This document shows positions 11,548 to 19,351 of a stretch of DNA of 64,000 bases, piece by piece. Under the pieces are notes generated by a model that was not told where the DNA came from, ran no database searches, and was given only the letters and a program-made list of their open reading frames with translations. The DNA is from Ruegeria sediminis (GTDB taxonomy: Bacteria; Pseudomonadota; Alphaproteobacteria; Rhodobacterales; Rhodobacteraceae), in the NCBI RefSeq assembly GCF_005938215.1, contig NZ_VCPD01000002.1, positions 186,001 through 250,000 of the forward strand, given 5' to 3'. The translations under genes and the position numbers were made by a program. How positions within the stretch are numbered: the first letter of the stretch is position 1; each line of letters begins with the position of its first letter.

Positions 11548-12147
11548 TCATCTTCGGGTCTTCCACACCCGCCGGTCGATCACCGCCTTCACCAAGGTCG
11601 CCAGGACCAGCGCGCAGAGGCCAAGTTTGGACACCACTTCCATCGTGCCTTCGATCAACATGGCGTGGACGATGCTGCTGACGGCGGCGATTGTCACAAG
11701 GGTCGTGTGGCCGAGACGCCATGTGCGAGGACGCAGCCGCATCCGTTTGCGCAAAGCGGCCATCAGCGCGGCGGCAAAAACCGCCCACATCGAGATCACA
11801 CCCCATGCCGAAAACGGTGTCGGCGATGCGAACAGAAGGGCGTCGACAACGTCCGGTGGGCTGGTGACCCAAAGGCCGGCGACATGGGCGACGATCGCGG
11901 CGACAAGAAACCCGCCGGTCCAGCGATGCACACGCCGGCTGCGCGCAAGCGACAGGCCCGGCAGGTAGTTGCCCGCAAGCAGTGGCTGCACCAGCAGCAG
12001 CGCCATTGCGACGACCCCCGCCAACCCGGCGGCGATATAGACGGGTTGGCGCCAGGCGAGCAGCGGGCTGTTCAGTGCGGCGGCGAGCGGCACGACGACG
12101 GCAATCGCCAGGGCGGACCAGATCAGGGCTGCGCGGAGCAGCGTCAT
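11548..12147 (-). CDS. Ferric-reductase-like transmembrane protein
   Basis: About 199 aa from the ATG at 12147 (a GTG at 12162 is possible). There are roughly six hydrophobic helices with histidines placed as in the ferric-reductase-like heme-binding domain (RRVHRWTGGFLVAAIVAHVAG, then WRLGHTTLV and SSIVHAMLI). Members bind b-type hemes and pass electrons across the inner membrane. No flavin domain is present, so a partner would be needed. It lies 20 bp downstream of an exported intradiol-dioxygenase-like protein, probably the same transcript. Confidence 0.65.
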   Translation of the reverse strand: MTLLRAALIWSALAIAVVVPLAAALNSPLLAWRQPVYIAAGLAGVVAMALLLVQPLLAGNYLPGLSLARSRRVHRWTGGFLVAAIVAHVAGLWVTSPPDVVDALLFASPTPFSAWGVISMWAVFAAALMAALRKRMRLRPRTWRLGHTTLVTIAAVSSIVHAMLIEGTMEVVSKLGLCALVLATLVKAVIDRRVWKTRR

Positions 12148-12167
12148 CCCGCGGCGGCCCACCCGGT

Positions 12168-12656
12168 TCAGACGGGCTGAAGCACGAAATGCGCGCTGAG
12201 GCTGGTGTCCTTGGCGCTTGGCATGACGGGACGCAGAAAAACGGGTTCGAACTCACCACTGTCATAGGCGAGGTGGCCGTGCGGCTGGCCGAAGGCAGGC
12301 ACGATCTGAGGCATTTCGAGACGGAATTCGCCATTCGCGTCGGTGAGCGTGGCGCCGTGGCTGTGCGGATCGCGTTCATGCCCTTCGGTGGTGTGGGCCC
12401 AGATCTGGATGCGCTGCCCGGCCAGCGGGGCGCCATCGCCGGCGCGGCGCACCGTGCCGGTCATCCAGAAGCCGCCAACGCCGATCCGGTTCACGATGGG
12501 TGCGCCGGGAAGATAGTTGTTGGCCCCACCGCGCATCGTGGGCGTCGGTGCCAGGCCCTGAGCCTGGGCGGGGACAATGGGCACAGACACGACGGCGGCC
12601 ATGGCGGCGCATCCGTTGACGATGAGCGAGCGGCGGGTCAATAGAACGGTAGGCAT
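12168..12656 (-). CDS. Exported intradiol-dioxygenase-like protein
   Basis: 162 aa from the ATG at 12656, with AGGAGA just upstream. The N-terminus carries a Tat-like signal (TRRSLIVNGCAAMAA). It continues into a beta-sandwich typical of intradiol ring-cleavage dioxygenases (GTVRRAGDGAPLAGQRIQIW, HGATLTDANGEFRLE, QPHGHLAY). It is shorter than catechol dioxygenases, and a complete Tyr/Tyr/His/His iron set is not obvious. Enzymatic activity is therefore uncertain. It is paired with the ferric-reductase-like gene. Confidence 0.6.
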   Translation of the reverse strand: MPTVLLTRRSLIVNGCAAMAAVVSVPIVPAQAQGLAPTPTMRGGANNYLPGAPIVNRIGVGGFWMTGTVRRAGDGAPLAGQRIQIWAHTTEGHERDPHSHGATLTDANGEFRLEMPQIVPAFGQPHGHLAYDSGEFEPVFLRPVMPSAKDTSLSAHFVLQPV

Positions 12657-12821
12657 GTGGAGTTCTCCTACGGAACTTGCTGTCGCTGGGCCGATCCGGC
12701 CAGCCCAGCAGCGACAGAGCCTGAATGTAGCACGATTCGAAATTTTCCGAGTGCGGCGCGGCCCTGAGCGGGGCAAACCGCGCTCAAGGTTTCGTGAGCG
12801 CGGGGGCGCAAGCGGGCCGTT

Positions 12822-13463
12822 CTAATCCGCCGCGAAGCAGTAGAAATAGCCGTTTCCACCGGTCGAGCGCAGGTTGTCCGCACTGCATCCGCGCGATTGG
12901 TGTGCCGCATTCCATGAGGTGTTTCCGCCGCCATGCCGGTCATGGTGGCCCACAGTCGCCGCACCCTCGCCGTTCGAGGTCCAGTTCGAGCAGGTCTTGT
13001 CGCCTTCCTGCCAGGGGAAATAGGCGGTGCCGTCCTCCTGTGTCCCTGTCAGGATGTCGTGCTCGTTGCGCTCGTCATAGCGCCCCATGATCCGGTTGCC
13101 GTTTTCGTCCAGCGCGGTGCGCAGGAAGATGTTGGGGTTGATGTGAAGCTGATCGAGGTCGACGGCGATGAGTTCGCCAATGGCGTTGTACCACGGGCCC
13201 GTGCCGATCCTTTCCCGCGCCGAGATGCCGCGCTTGCCCTCTTCCTGCGTAGACAGGTAGGCGCGCCATTCGCGATCGCCTGCGCCGGCGGCTTCGGCGA
13301 GGCTCTGGCAATGGGCGTCCGCGCCCTCGAGCCCTCCAAGATTTCCGCCGTCGCCCAGCCCGACCGAGGTTACGAAGAACCCCATCGGCGGCTCTTGTGC
13401 ATCCGCCGGAAGCGATTGTGAGGCCAGAATTGTCAGGGCAAATAGCGTGGTCAATCGGGTCAT
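12822..13463 (-). CDS. Exported lectin-like protein
   Basis: 213 aa with a signal peptide (TLFALTILASQSLPADAQ). The mature part has GFFVTSVGLGDGGNLGGLEG, WRAYLSTQ, several tryptophans and three or four cysteines near the C-terminus (KTCSNWTS, RGCSADN, YFYCFAAD). This pattern occurs in secreted C-type-lectin-like/DUF1554-like proteins. It probably acts in the periplasm or outside the cell; the ligand is unknown. Confidence 0.6.
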   Translation of the reverse strand: MTRLTTLFALTILASQSLPADAQEPPMGFFVTSVGLGDGGNLGGLEGADAHCQSLAEAAGAGDREWRAYLSTQEEGKRGISARERIGTGPWYNAIGELIAVDLDQLHINPNIFLRTALDENGNRIMGRYDERNEHDILTGTQEDGTAYFPWQEGDKTCSNWTSNGEGAATVGHHDRHGGGNTSWNAAHQSRGCSADNLRSTGGNGYFYCFAAD

Positions 13464-13706
13464 GACATCCTCCCTTTGCGACTGCCCGCAGTTTGCGGAG
13501 TTGCAGGGTTGGACGAAAGACCGCGATCAGGACTTCACGGTCAAGTGATAGGGAACGTGGCCGCCCAGTTGGGCTGACTGTCCTTTTCACGGAAGAACGG
13601 ATCACCACCCCCAAAAGCTTAATCGAAAGGCCCGTTGTCGGTGGGTATTTTTCGCCGCTTATTGTGATGCGTTGGACCCCAGAGCGGACTTCCACGGCGT
13701 CGGCAT

Positions 13707-13958
13707 CTACCGCAGCCTGGCCGTCAGATCGGCCATTCGTTCGTCGTGACGCGTGTTTTCGTGATCACTGGAATGGTCAGGGTCGATGGTGAATGTGTTT
13801 CTGATGGCTCCGGCGACGAGATTTGGAGCGTCGCAGTTTTTTCTTAGAATCCACCGGCGGGCAGCATCGCCAATAGTGAAATCGACACCTGTGAACGCAA
13901 TTTCGATCCTGTAGCCTGTCCGATCGGTTCGGTCGCCGTCACCCCATAATTCTCTCAT
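13707..13958 (-). CDS. Small hypothetical protein
   Basis: 83 aa, charged, no signal or membrane segment. An AAGAGAG site precedes the ATG. I do not recognise a family. The composition (TGYRIEIAFTGVDFTIGDAARRWI) looks protein-like rather than random, but there is no supporting neighbour, so the call is tentative. Confidence 0.4.
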   Translation of the reverse strand: MRELWGDGDRTDRTGYRIEIAFTGVDFTIGDAARRWILRKNCDAPNLVAGAIRNTFTIDPDHSSDHENTRHDERMADLTARLR

Positions 13959-14102
13959 TGGCGCTCTCTTGTTTTAAGCAAGCGCTTAATCGAGGCTGAA
14001 TAAGCCATTCGCCAATGGTGAAACAGGGTCAGAACGCTCAGGTCGGTGCACCGCGACAACTGCCGTTGCCGCCATTGAGAAATCTGAAACGAGGAAAATG
14101 CG

Positions 14103-14354
14103 ATGCGCACTCTTGCTCTGACAACGCTTGTCGCCCTGGCCAATCCCGCATTTGCGGAAGACCTGGGCATGGACACGATGCTCGGCACCACGATGGAAGA
14201 AGTGACCACCAGCCTGACAAATATGGGCTACGAGGTTCGCAACGCCGAAATGGAAGACGGCAAGATCGAGGTCTATTTCGTCAAGGACAAGACCAGGGGC
14301 GAAGTCTATGTGGACCCCAAGACCGGCAAGGTCACGAAGCTCGAGATGAAGTGA
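14103..14354 (+). CDS. Exported PepSY-domain protein
   Basis: 83 aa. A short signal peptide (MRTLALTTLVALANPAFA) is followed by one PepSY-like domain with MEEVTTSLTNMGYEVRNAEM and GEVYVDPKTGKVTKLEMK. A GAGGAAA site precedes the ATG. PepSY proteins are small periplasmic modules often encoded beside heme membrane proteins. The next gene, a cytochrome b561, starts 7 bp later, suggesting that they act together. Confidence 0.8.
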   Translation: MRTLALTTLVALANPAFAEDLGMDTMLGTTMEEVTTSLTNMGYEVRNAEMEDGKIEVYFVKDKTRGEVYVDPKTGKVTKLEMK

Positions 14355-14361
14355 GCGGACG

Positions 14362-14937
14362 ATGTCGGTAGCAGAAAATCAGACCAGCGGGCGCGACGGC
14401 GCCCGCGACACCCTCGTGTGGGACCCGCTTGTCCGGCTGATCCACTGGTCCCTTGCCCTCACGATCCTTGTGAACGGCGCAATCACCGACGACGAAAGCA
14501 AACTGCACGAATGGGTTGGTTATGCCGCGCTGGGGCTTGTTGCCATTCGCCTTCTTTGGGGGGGCATCGGATCGAGGAACGCACGGTTCTCGGCCTTCCC
14601 GCCCAGCCCTATGCGGGCAGTCAGCCATGTGCGGAGGGTTTTGCGCGGTGACCACACCGTCCAACTGTCGCACAACCCGTTGGGTGCGCTCATGGTCTAC
14701 AACCTCTGGCTCACCGTGATCGCTCTTGGCGTAACCGGTTACATGATGACGACGCTCCGGTTCCTTGGCATTGGCTGGGTGGCGGAAGCCCACGAATTGG
14801 CGTTCTACTGGCTGCTCCTGTCAGTCGGGTTGCATGTTGCGGGCGTGGGATTTGATGCTTGGCGTTCAGGTATCAATCTGGTGCGTGCAATGGTAAATGG
14901 ACGCAAGCGTATTCCTCTGGGAACCAAGGTGGAGTGA
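14362..14937 (+). CDS. Cytochrome b561 family protein
   Basis: 191 aa with four predicted helices. Heme-ligand-type histidines occur in VRLIHWSLA, SKLHEWVGY, EAHELAFYW and SVGLHVAGV. These di-heme inner-membrane proteins carry electrons between quinol or periplasmic donors and acceptors. It is second in a three-gene operon: PepSY protein, this gene, and a LuxR-type regulator whose GTG start overlaps this stop. Confidence 0.88.
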   Translation: MSVAENQTSGRDGARDTLVWDPLVRLIHWSLALTILVNGAITDDESKLHEWVGYAALGLVAIRLLWGGIGSRNARFSAFPPSPMRAVSHVRRVLRGDHTVQLSHNPLGALMVYNLWLTVIALGVTGYMMTTLRFLGIGWVAEAHELAFYWLLLSVGLHVAGVGFDAWRSGINLVRAMVNGRKRIPLGTKVE

Positions 14938-15344
14938 ATCGTCGAGAGCAGACGGCCAAAGCAAAGGAACGACGCGCGACGGTGCTTGCCGGCATCATCA
15001 TTCTGCAAGCTCTGTGCGCGCTGTTCGTCATCGGTGACGTTATCGTCGACCTCGGCGGCGGCGGGCAAATGGCCGAGGTGATGGAGGGTTTCTTTGAAGA
15101 CTGGAACCTGACTCCCGCGGAGCGAGACGTCGCAATCATGATCCTCAAGGGCATCGAAAACGAGGCCATCGCAAATGTCAGGAACACCGCGCCCGGCACC
15201 GTGCGCGCGCAAGCCACCAGCATCTATACCAAGTCAGGCACACACGGCCGCGCCCAGTTTGTCAGCTTGTGCATGGAAGAGCTGATGTCAGCCGACTTGT
15301 TCGCGGATGAGGCCAACAACGGCCATGATTCCGCACTTGCATAG
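14934..15344 (+). CDS. Membrane-anchored LuxR-type HTH protein
   Basis: 136 aa from the GTG at 14934, which overlaps the cytochrome stop (GTGA) and follows AAGGTGGA. A longer ATG frame would lie inside the cytochrome gene. Residues about 15-40 form a hydrophobic helix (LAGIIILQALCALFVIGDVIV). The C-terminal part is a LuxR/GerE-type helix-turn-helix: LTPAERDVAIMILKGIENEA, followed by PGTVRAQATSIYTKSG. A one-helix membrane-tethered regulator co-encoded with an electron carrier suggests redox-linked control, which is inference. Confidence 0.75.
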   Translation: MNRREQTAKAKERRATVLAGIIILQALCALFVIGDVIVDLGGGGQMAEVMEGFFEDWNLTPAERDVAIMILKGIENEAIANVRNTAPGTVRAQATSIYTKSGTHGRAQFVSLCMEELMSADLFADEANNGHDSALA

Positions 15345-15723
15345 ACACCGGTCGGCAATGTGCGAACAATGTAGATTCGCCTCATATGGAATCCAAGCGG
15401 AGTTATCGTAGTACTTTTCGGGGGTTGCAGACACTTTGCGCCGCGGCAGACTGGTCCTTCAATGTTTGCCCAAAAAAACTGGTTCGCGGCGAGGTGCGAA
15501 GGTCTTACGATGTCTTGTCGAGTACGGCCCTGACCTGCCGTTGAACATGTCAACTGTTGCCGCAATGCGGCTTCACCAAACCGGCCATGCGCCGCATGTT
15601 CACGATCAGCGACCAGATGGAGGTCGGCGCGACGTACTGTCCAGTCTTTCGCAGCAAATTCATACTTCCGGGATTGCTGTCGCGGCATCTGGAAAACACG
15701 GCGAACGACGGTCGTTCACTGGT
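15345..15723. other. Gene-free stretch, 379 bp
   Basis: No convincing coding frame. It contains an 18-bp segment at 15571-15588 that matches 17 of 18 bases with 21247-21264, a possible dispersed intergenic repeat. It separates two convergent transcription units. Confidence 0.5.
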
Positions 15724-16713
15724 TCAAGACTTGATACCCAGCCCCGAAAGGTCTTCGGTACGAATTGCAGTGATTGCTCGCTGTGCCAATCTGCGAGGTC
15801 GCAGAACCGTCCCGTATTGCTTTCTGTATGCCTTGCGCAGCCCGGATGCGGTTGAAAAACCACAGCGCAGGGCGATTTCCTCGATTCCAACTCCGGAATG
15901 TGTTGCCAGTTCACGGGCACGGGCCAGACGCAATGTTTGGTAGTAACGCCCAGGAGGGACACCAAGTTCCTTCACGAACAAGCGCGACAGGTTTCGCTCT
16001 GACAGATTGGACCGGCGCGCGAGTTCCGACAAGGGCAGCGGGGTTTCAATCGCGTCCGCCATCAAGGTCAGCACTTTCCGCAACTGCCCGGACCCGCGAC
16101 CGCCAAGCGTTGGAAAATTTCTTGCGGGGTCCGCCTGCGGTGGCGTGTCATGCAGGAACATTGTCGATACATCAAGCGCAACTGCGGGGCCGAAGTTTTC
16201 GTCAATGAACAACAGGATCAAGTCCAGCGCTGTCGCGGCACTGCCGCAGGTCCAGAAGCGCCCGTCGCGTACAAAACGCTCGTTGGTGGTGTGCGTATTC
16301 AAAAAGGTCTCGGCGAACTCGGAATGCAATTGCCAATGAATGGTGGCCCGCCGCCCGTCCAGCAAGCCGCAGGATGCCAATAGCCAAGCCCCGGTGTCGG
16401 CCCCGATCACCACTCCAGACCGCCGTGCGATCCGCAAGCTGTTTCGTATTGAACCCTTTGCGACCTCTTCGCGGAATTGATCGCCGCCGATCACCAGCAC
16501 CAGGTCGCTCTTCTGCGCATAGCGCTGCAACGTATCCGGTTCGACCCGAATTCCGCTGGAACTCGCCACTGCCGCGTCGTCGTGGGTGAGGATCGACCAG
16601 GTGATATCCGCGTCCAAGCTGTCACGGACCACCCGCAGCGGTTCCAGCAGGCAGGCGAGCACGATGTTCGAAAAAGCTTCGGAAAGCAGGATGGAGACAC
16701 TTAGAGATGGCAT
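15724..16713 (-). CDS. GlxA-family AraC-type transcriptional regulator
   Basis: 329 aa from the ATG at 16713; the open frame continues upstream but without a likely start. An N-terminal DJ-1/PfpI-like domain (LVLVIGGDQFREEV, SGVVIGADTGAWLLASCGLLDGR) is followed by two AraC helix-turn-helix motifs (LSELARRSNLSERNLSRLF and IEEIALRCGFSTASGLRKAY). This architecture is shared with GbdR and CdhR, activators of glycine betaine and carnitine catabolism. It is divergent from the CoA-transferase gene with 113 bp between, so it probably controls that operon. Confidence 0.88.
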   Translation of the reverse strand: MPSLSVSILLSEAFSNIVLACLLEPLRVVRDSLDADITWSILTHDDAAVASSSGIRVEPDTLQRYAQKSDLVLVIGGDQFREEVAKGSIRNSLRIARRSGVVIGADTGAWLLASCGLLDGRRATIHWQLHSEFAETFLNTHTTNERFVRDGRFWTCGSAATALDLILLFIDENFGPAVALDVSTMFLHDTPPQADPARNFPTLGGRGSGQLRKVLTLMADAIETPLPLSELARRSNLSERNLSRLFVKELGVPPGRYYQTLRLARARELATHSGVGIEEIALRCGFSTASGLRKAYRKQYGTVLRPRRLAQRAITAIRTEDLSGLGIKS

Positions 16714-16826
16714 TTGGCAATTTCGGCGTGCATTTTGTCCAAATTGGCGCGCGGTGGAGGTAAAGGCAACTCTAACGTCGCAAGTCAGCGCAACCGGTTT
16801 GCGTATGGCGACAGGAGATTCACTCG

Positions 16827-19307
16827 ATGACGACCCGCCCACTTGAGCACATCCGTGTTCTCGATTTCGGCCAATACCTCGCCGGTCCGCTTGTGGGCAT
16901 GATGCTGGCGGATCTGGGTGCAGATGTGATCCGAATTGATCCCCCAAGCGGCCCTCGGCTGAAGGAACCCGCCACCGATATGCTGTCGCGCGGCAAATCC
17001 GCGCTGACACTGGATCTGAAATCCGACGACGGATTGGCCATCGCACGGGATCTTGTTGCCCGCGCCGACGTGGTGATCGAGAACTTCCGTCCCGGTGTCA
17101 TGTCCCGTCTTGGTCTCGGGCCTGAAGAATTGCGCCGCATCAACCCGCAGATCATCTCGCTGTCGCTTCCGGGCTTTGCCTCGACTGATCCGGCGCTGGC
17201 CGATCTGCCTGCGTGGGAGGCGGTTATCGCCGCCCGCACCGGCCAGTTCACCGACATGGGGTTGAACCGGCGGCTGATGGGCATCAATCCCTCGTTCACG
17301 CCCCTTACCCTGGCCTCGGCCTACGGTGCGGCGTTTGGAGCGATGGCTGTCCAGTTCGCTCTGTATGCCCGTCCAAGAAATGGCGGCGATCATATCGAGG
17401 TCCCGTTGGCCTCGGCGCTATTGGAGGGACTGGTCTACAATTGTGAACAAATCGAAGACTACCCCCAACGCTTCAAATCTCCGCGCGAGGTCGAACTGGA
17501 TCGCCGTTCCGCTGAAGGTTTGCCAATGGATTTGCGCTACGAAGAACTGTCCGAGTTCCTCGACCCCTTCTATCGCACCTATACCTGCGCCGACGGCCGC
17601 GGCTTCTACGTGGTGGCGTGCAGTATTGTGAACCACCCTCGTAGGGTCTTGGAAACGCTGGGTCTCAAGGATCTTGCGGACGGCTTGCCCGATTTCGACG
17701 CATATCTCGATCAGGTGGATTGGCCGGACACATGGGCGCTGCGAAACTACCCTGTGGGCGAGAAGGATCGTGCCCGAATATCCGACGCAATGAAGGCGGC
17801 CTTTCTCACGAAACCCTCGCATGATTGGGAGATGCTGTTCGGCGCGGCCAAGGCCCCGGCTACCGCTCAGCGTTCCAGCCGGGAGTGGATGCACGACCCC
17901 CATGCGTTGGCCTCCGGCTTGGTCCTTGAGGTCGATGACCCGCGTCACGGTCGAATGAAGCAGATGGGAAATGTCGCTTGGCTGGCAGGAGACGACATGG
18001 CGTTGGTGAAGCGCCCTGGTCCCGTGGAGGACGGCGCGCGGGAACAACTCGCCAAGATACTGGCCGAGGCGCCCCGGACCGCGCCGGCGGTTGCCGGCTC
18101 CGCGGGCTGGCTCGACGGGCTCAAGGTGCTCGACCTGACCAACGTGATCGCGGGCCCCACCATCGGTTCGACCCTTGCCCGCTACGGTGCTGAAGTGACA
18201 ATGGTGCAACCGGTCTCGCCCTCGGTCGATCCGTGGAATGCCGTGGTCTTTGGTCTGCATGCCCATCGCGGCAAGGAAAGCGTGCTGCTGAACCTGCGTA
18301 AACCGACCGGGCAGGATGCGCTTCGAAAGCTGATCGCCCGATCGGACGTCATCACCATGAACGGCACGGATGCCCAACGCGACGCGCTGGGTCTGTCACC
18401 GGAGCAGCTGGCCACGATCAATCCACGCCTGATCCTGGTGCAATTGGATGCGTTCGGCGGGCCATCGCGTGGACCGAAATCCGACCATCTTGGCTACGAC
18501 GATCTGGCCCAGGCCGCGACCGGGGTAATGGTGCGCTTTGGTGGTGGAATGGAAACCCCGGAAGAACACGCTCATTTTGGCACAATCGACGTGCTGACCG
18601 GTTATTGCGCTTGTGTGGCGCTTGGCGCGGCCTTGCTGCGGCTGGAACGTACCGGCGAGGGAGGCATCGCCCGTGCGGCGTTGGCGGCGGCCGGCAACCT
18701 GATCCAGGCGCAACTGATGTACGATTTCGACGGCAGGGCGCCGTTCGACGAACCCTCGGGACGCGAGGCGCTTGGCTGGGGACCGTTCTACCACTGCTAC
18801 CGTGCCGCGGATGGCTGGATGTTCTTTGCCGCTCCCACCAACCGGCAGGAGGCGCTGTGCGAAGTGCCCGATCTGGCGGATTTGGCGGACTTGCCCGAGG
18901 ACGCTTTGGCCACCGCACTTAGCGGTCGTTTCGGCACCCGACCCACCGCGCACTGGGCCACTGCCTTTTCAGGGACGTCAAGCACGGTGATGCCGCTCGG
19001 CTCACTGCACGCCACGCGGGATGCGGCGCTGCAATTGGAAAGCGTGGGAGAGATTGACCTCGACCAAGGGACCTTCAGCGTGGTGCGCCACGACCTGCAC
19101 CCCATGGGGCGCTGGTGCGATCTGGTTGCGCCAAATGCGGTCCGCCCCGCAAAGGCTCGAGTTCGAATCCCAGGTCCGATGCCGAAATACGGCGCACATA
19201 CCCGCAAGGTACTGGAACAACTCGGGTACAGTACCGAACGTATCCATGAGATGATCGTCAACGGCGCCGCCGGAGAAAGCTGGTCGGAAAAATACCTGCC
19301 GGAATAG
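16827..19307 (+). CDS. Double-domain CaiB/BaiF (family III) CoA-transferase
   Basis: 826 aa, twice the usual ~400. The first CaiB/BaiF domain begins at HIRVLDFGQYLAGPLVGMML and the second at about residue 430 with LKVLDLTNVIAGPTIGSTLA. Each has the nucleotide-like LGADVI/YGAEVT segment. The second domain has AHFGTIDVLTGYCA around the expected catalytic aspartate region. Family III enzymes swap CoA between carboxylic acids through aspartyl-CoA. GGAGA precedes the ATG. It is followed 44 bp later by the dimethylformamidase-like gene, so both probably serve one catabolic route with an unknown acid substrate. Confidence 0.88.
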   Translation: MTTRPLEHIRVLDFGQYLAGPLVGMMLADLGADVIRIDPPSGPRLKEPATDMLSRGKSALTLDLKSDDGLAIARDLVARADVVIENFRPGVMSRLGLGPEELRRINPQIISLSLPGFASTDPALADLPAWEAVIAARTGQFTDMGLNRRLMGINPSFTPLTLASAYGAAFGAMAVQFALYARPRNGGDHIEVPLASALLEGLVYNCEQIEDYPQRFKSPREVELDRRSAEGLPMDLRYEELSEFLDPFYRTYTCADGRGFYVVACSIVNHPRRVLETLGLKDLADGLPDFDAYLDQVDWPDTWALRNYPVGEKDRARISDAMKAAFLTKPSHDWEMLFGAAKAPATAQRSSREWMHDPHALASGLVLEVDDPRHGRMKQMGNVAWLAGDDMALVKRPGPVEDGAREQLAKILAEAPRTAPAVAGSAGWLDGLKVLDLTNVIAGPTIGSTLARYGAEVTMVQPVSPSVDPWNAVVFGLHAHRGKESVLLNLRKPTGQDALRKLIARSDVITMNGTDAQRDALGLSPEQLATINPRLILVQLDAFGGPSRGPKSDHLGYDDLAQAATGVMVRFGGGMETPEEHAHFGTIDVLTGYCACVALGAALLRLERTGEGGIARAALAAAGNLIQAQLMYDFDGRAPFDEPSGREALGWGPFYHCYRAADGWMFFAAPTNRQEALCEVPDLADLADLPEDALATALSGRFGTRPTAHWATAFSGTSSTVMPLGSLHATRDAALQLESVGEIDLDQGTFSVVRHDLHPMGRWCDLVAPNAVRPAKARVRIPGPMPKYGAHTRKVLEQLGYSTERIHEMIVNGAAGESWSEKYLPE

Positions 19308-19351
19308 GCTGGATCGAGCTCGTCGCCGTGCAACCAGGAGACTCAGACAAA

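Noticed and set aside
13955-14209. 84-aa minus-strand frame overlapping the PepSY gene
   Set aside because: The PepSY gene has a signal peptide, ribosome site and operon partner; the antisense frame has none.
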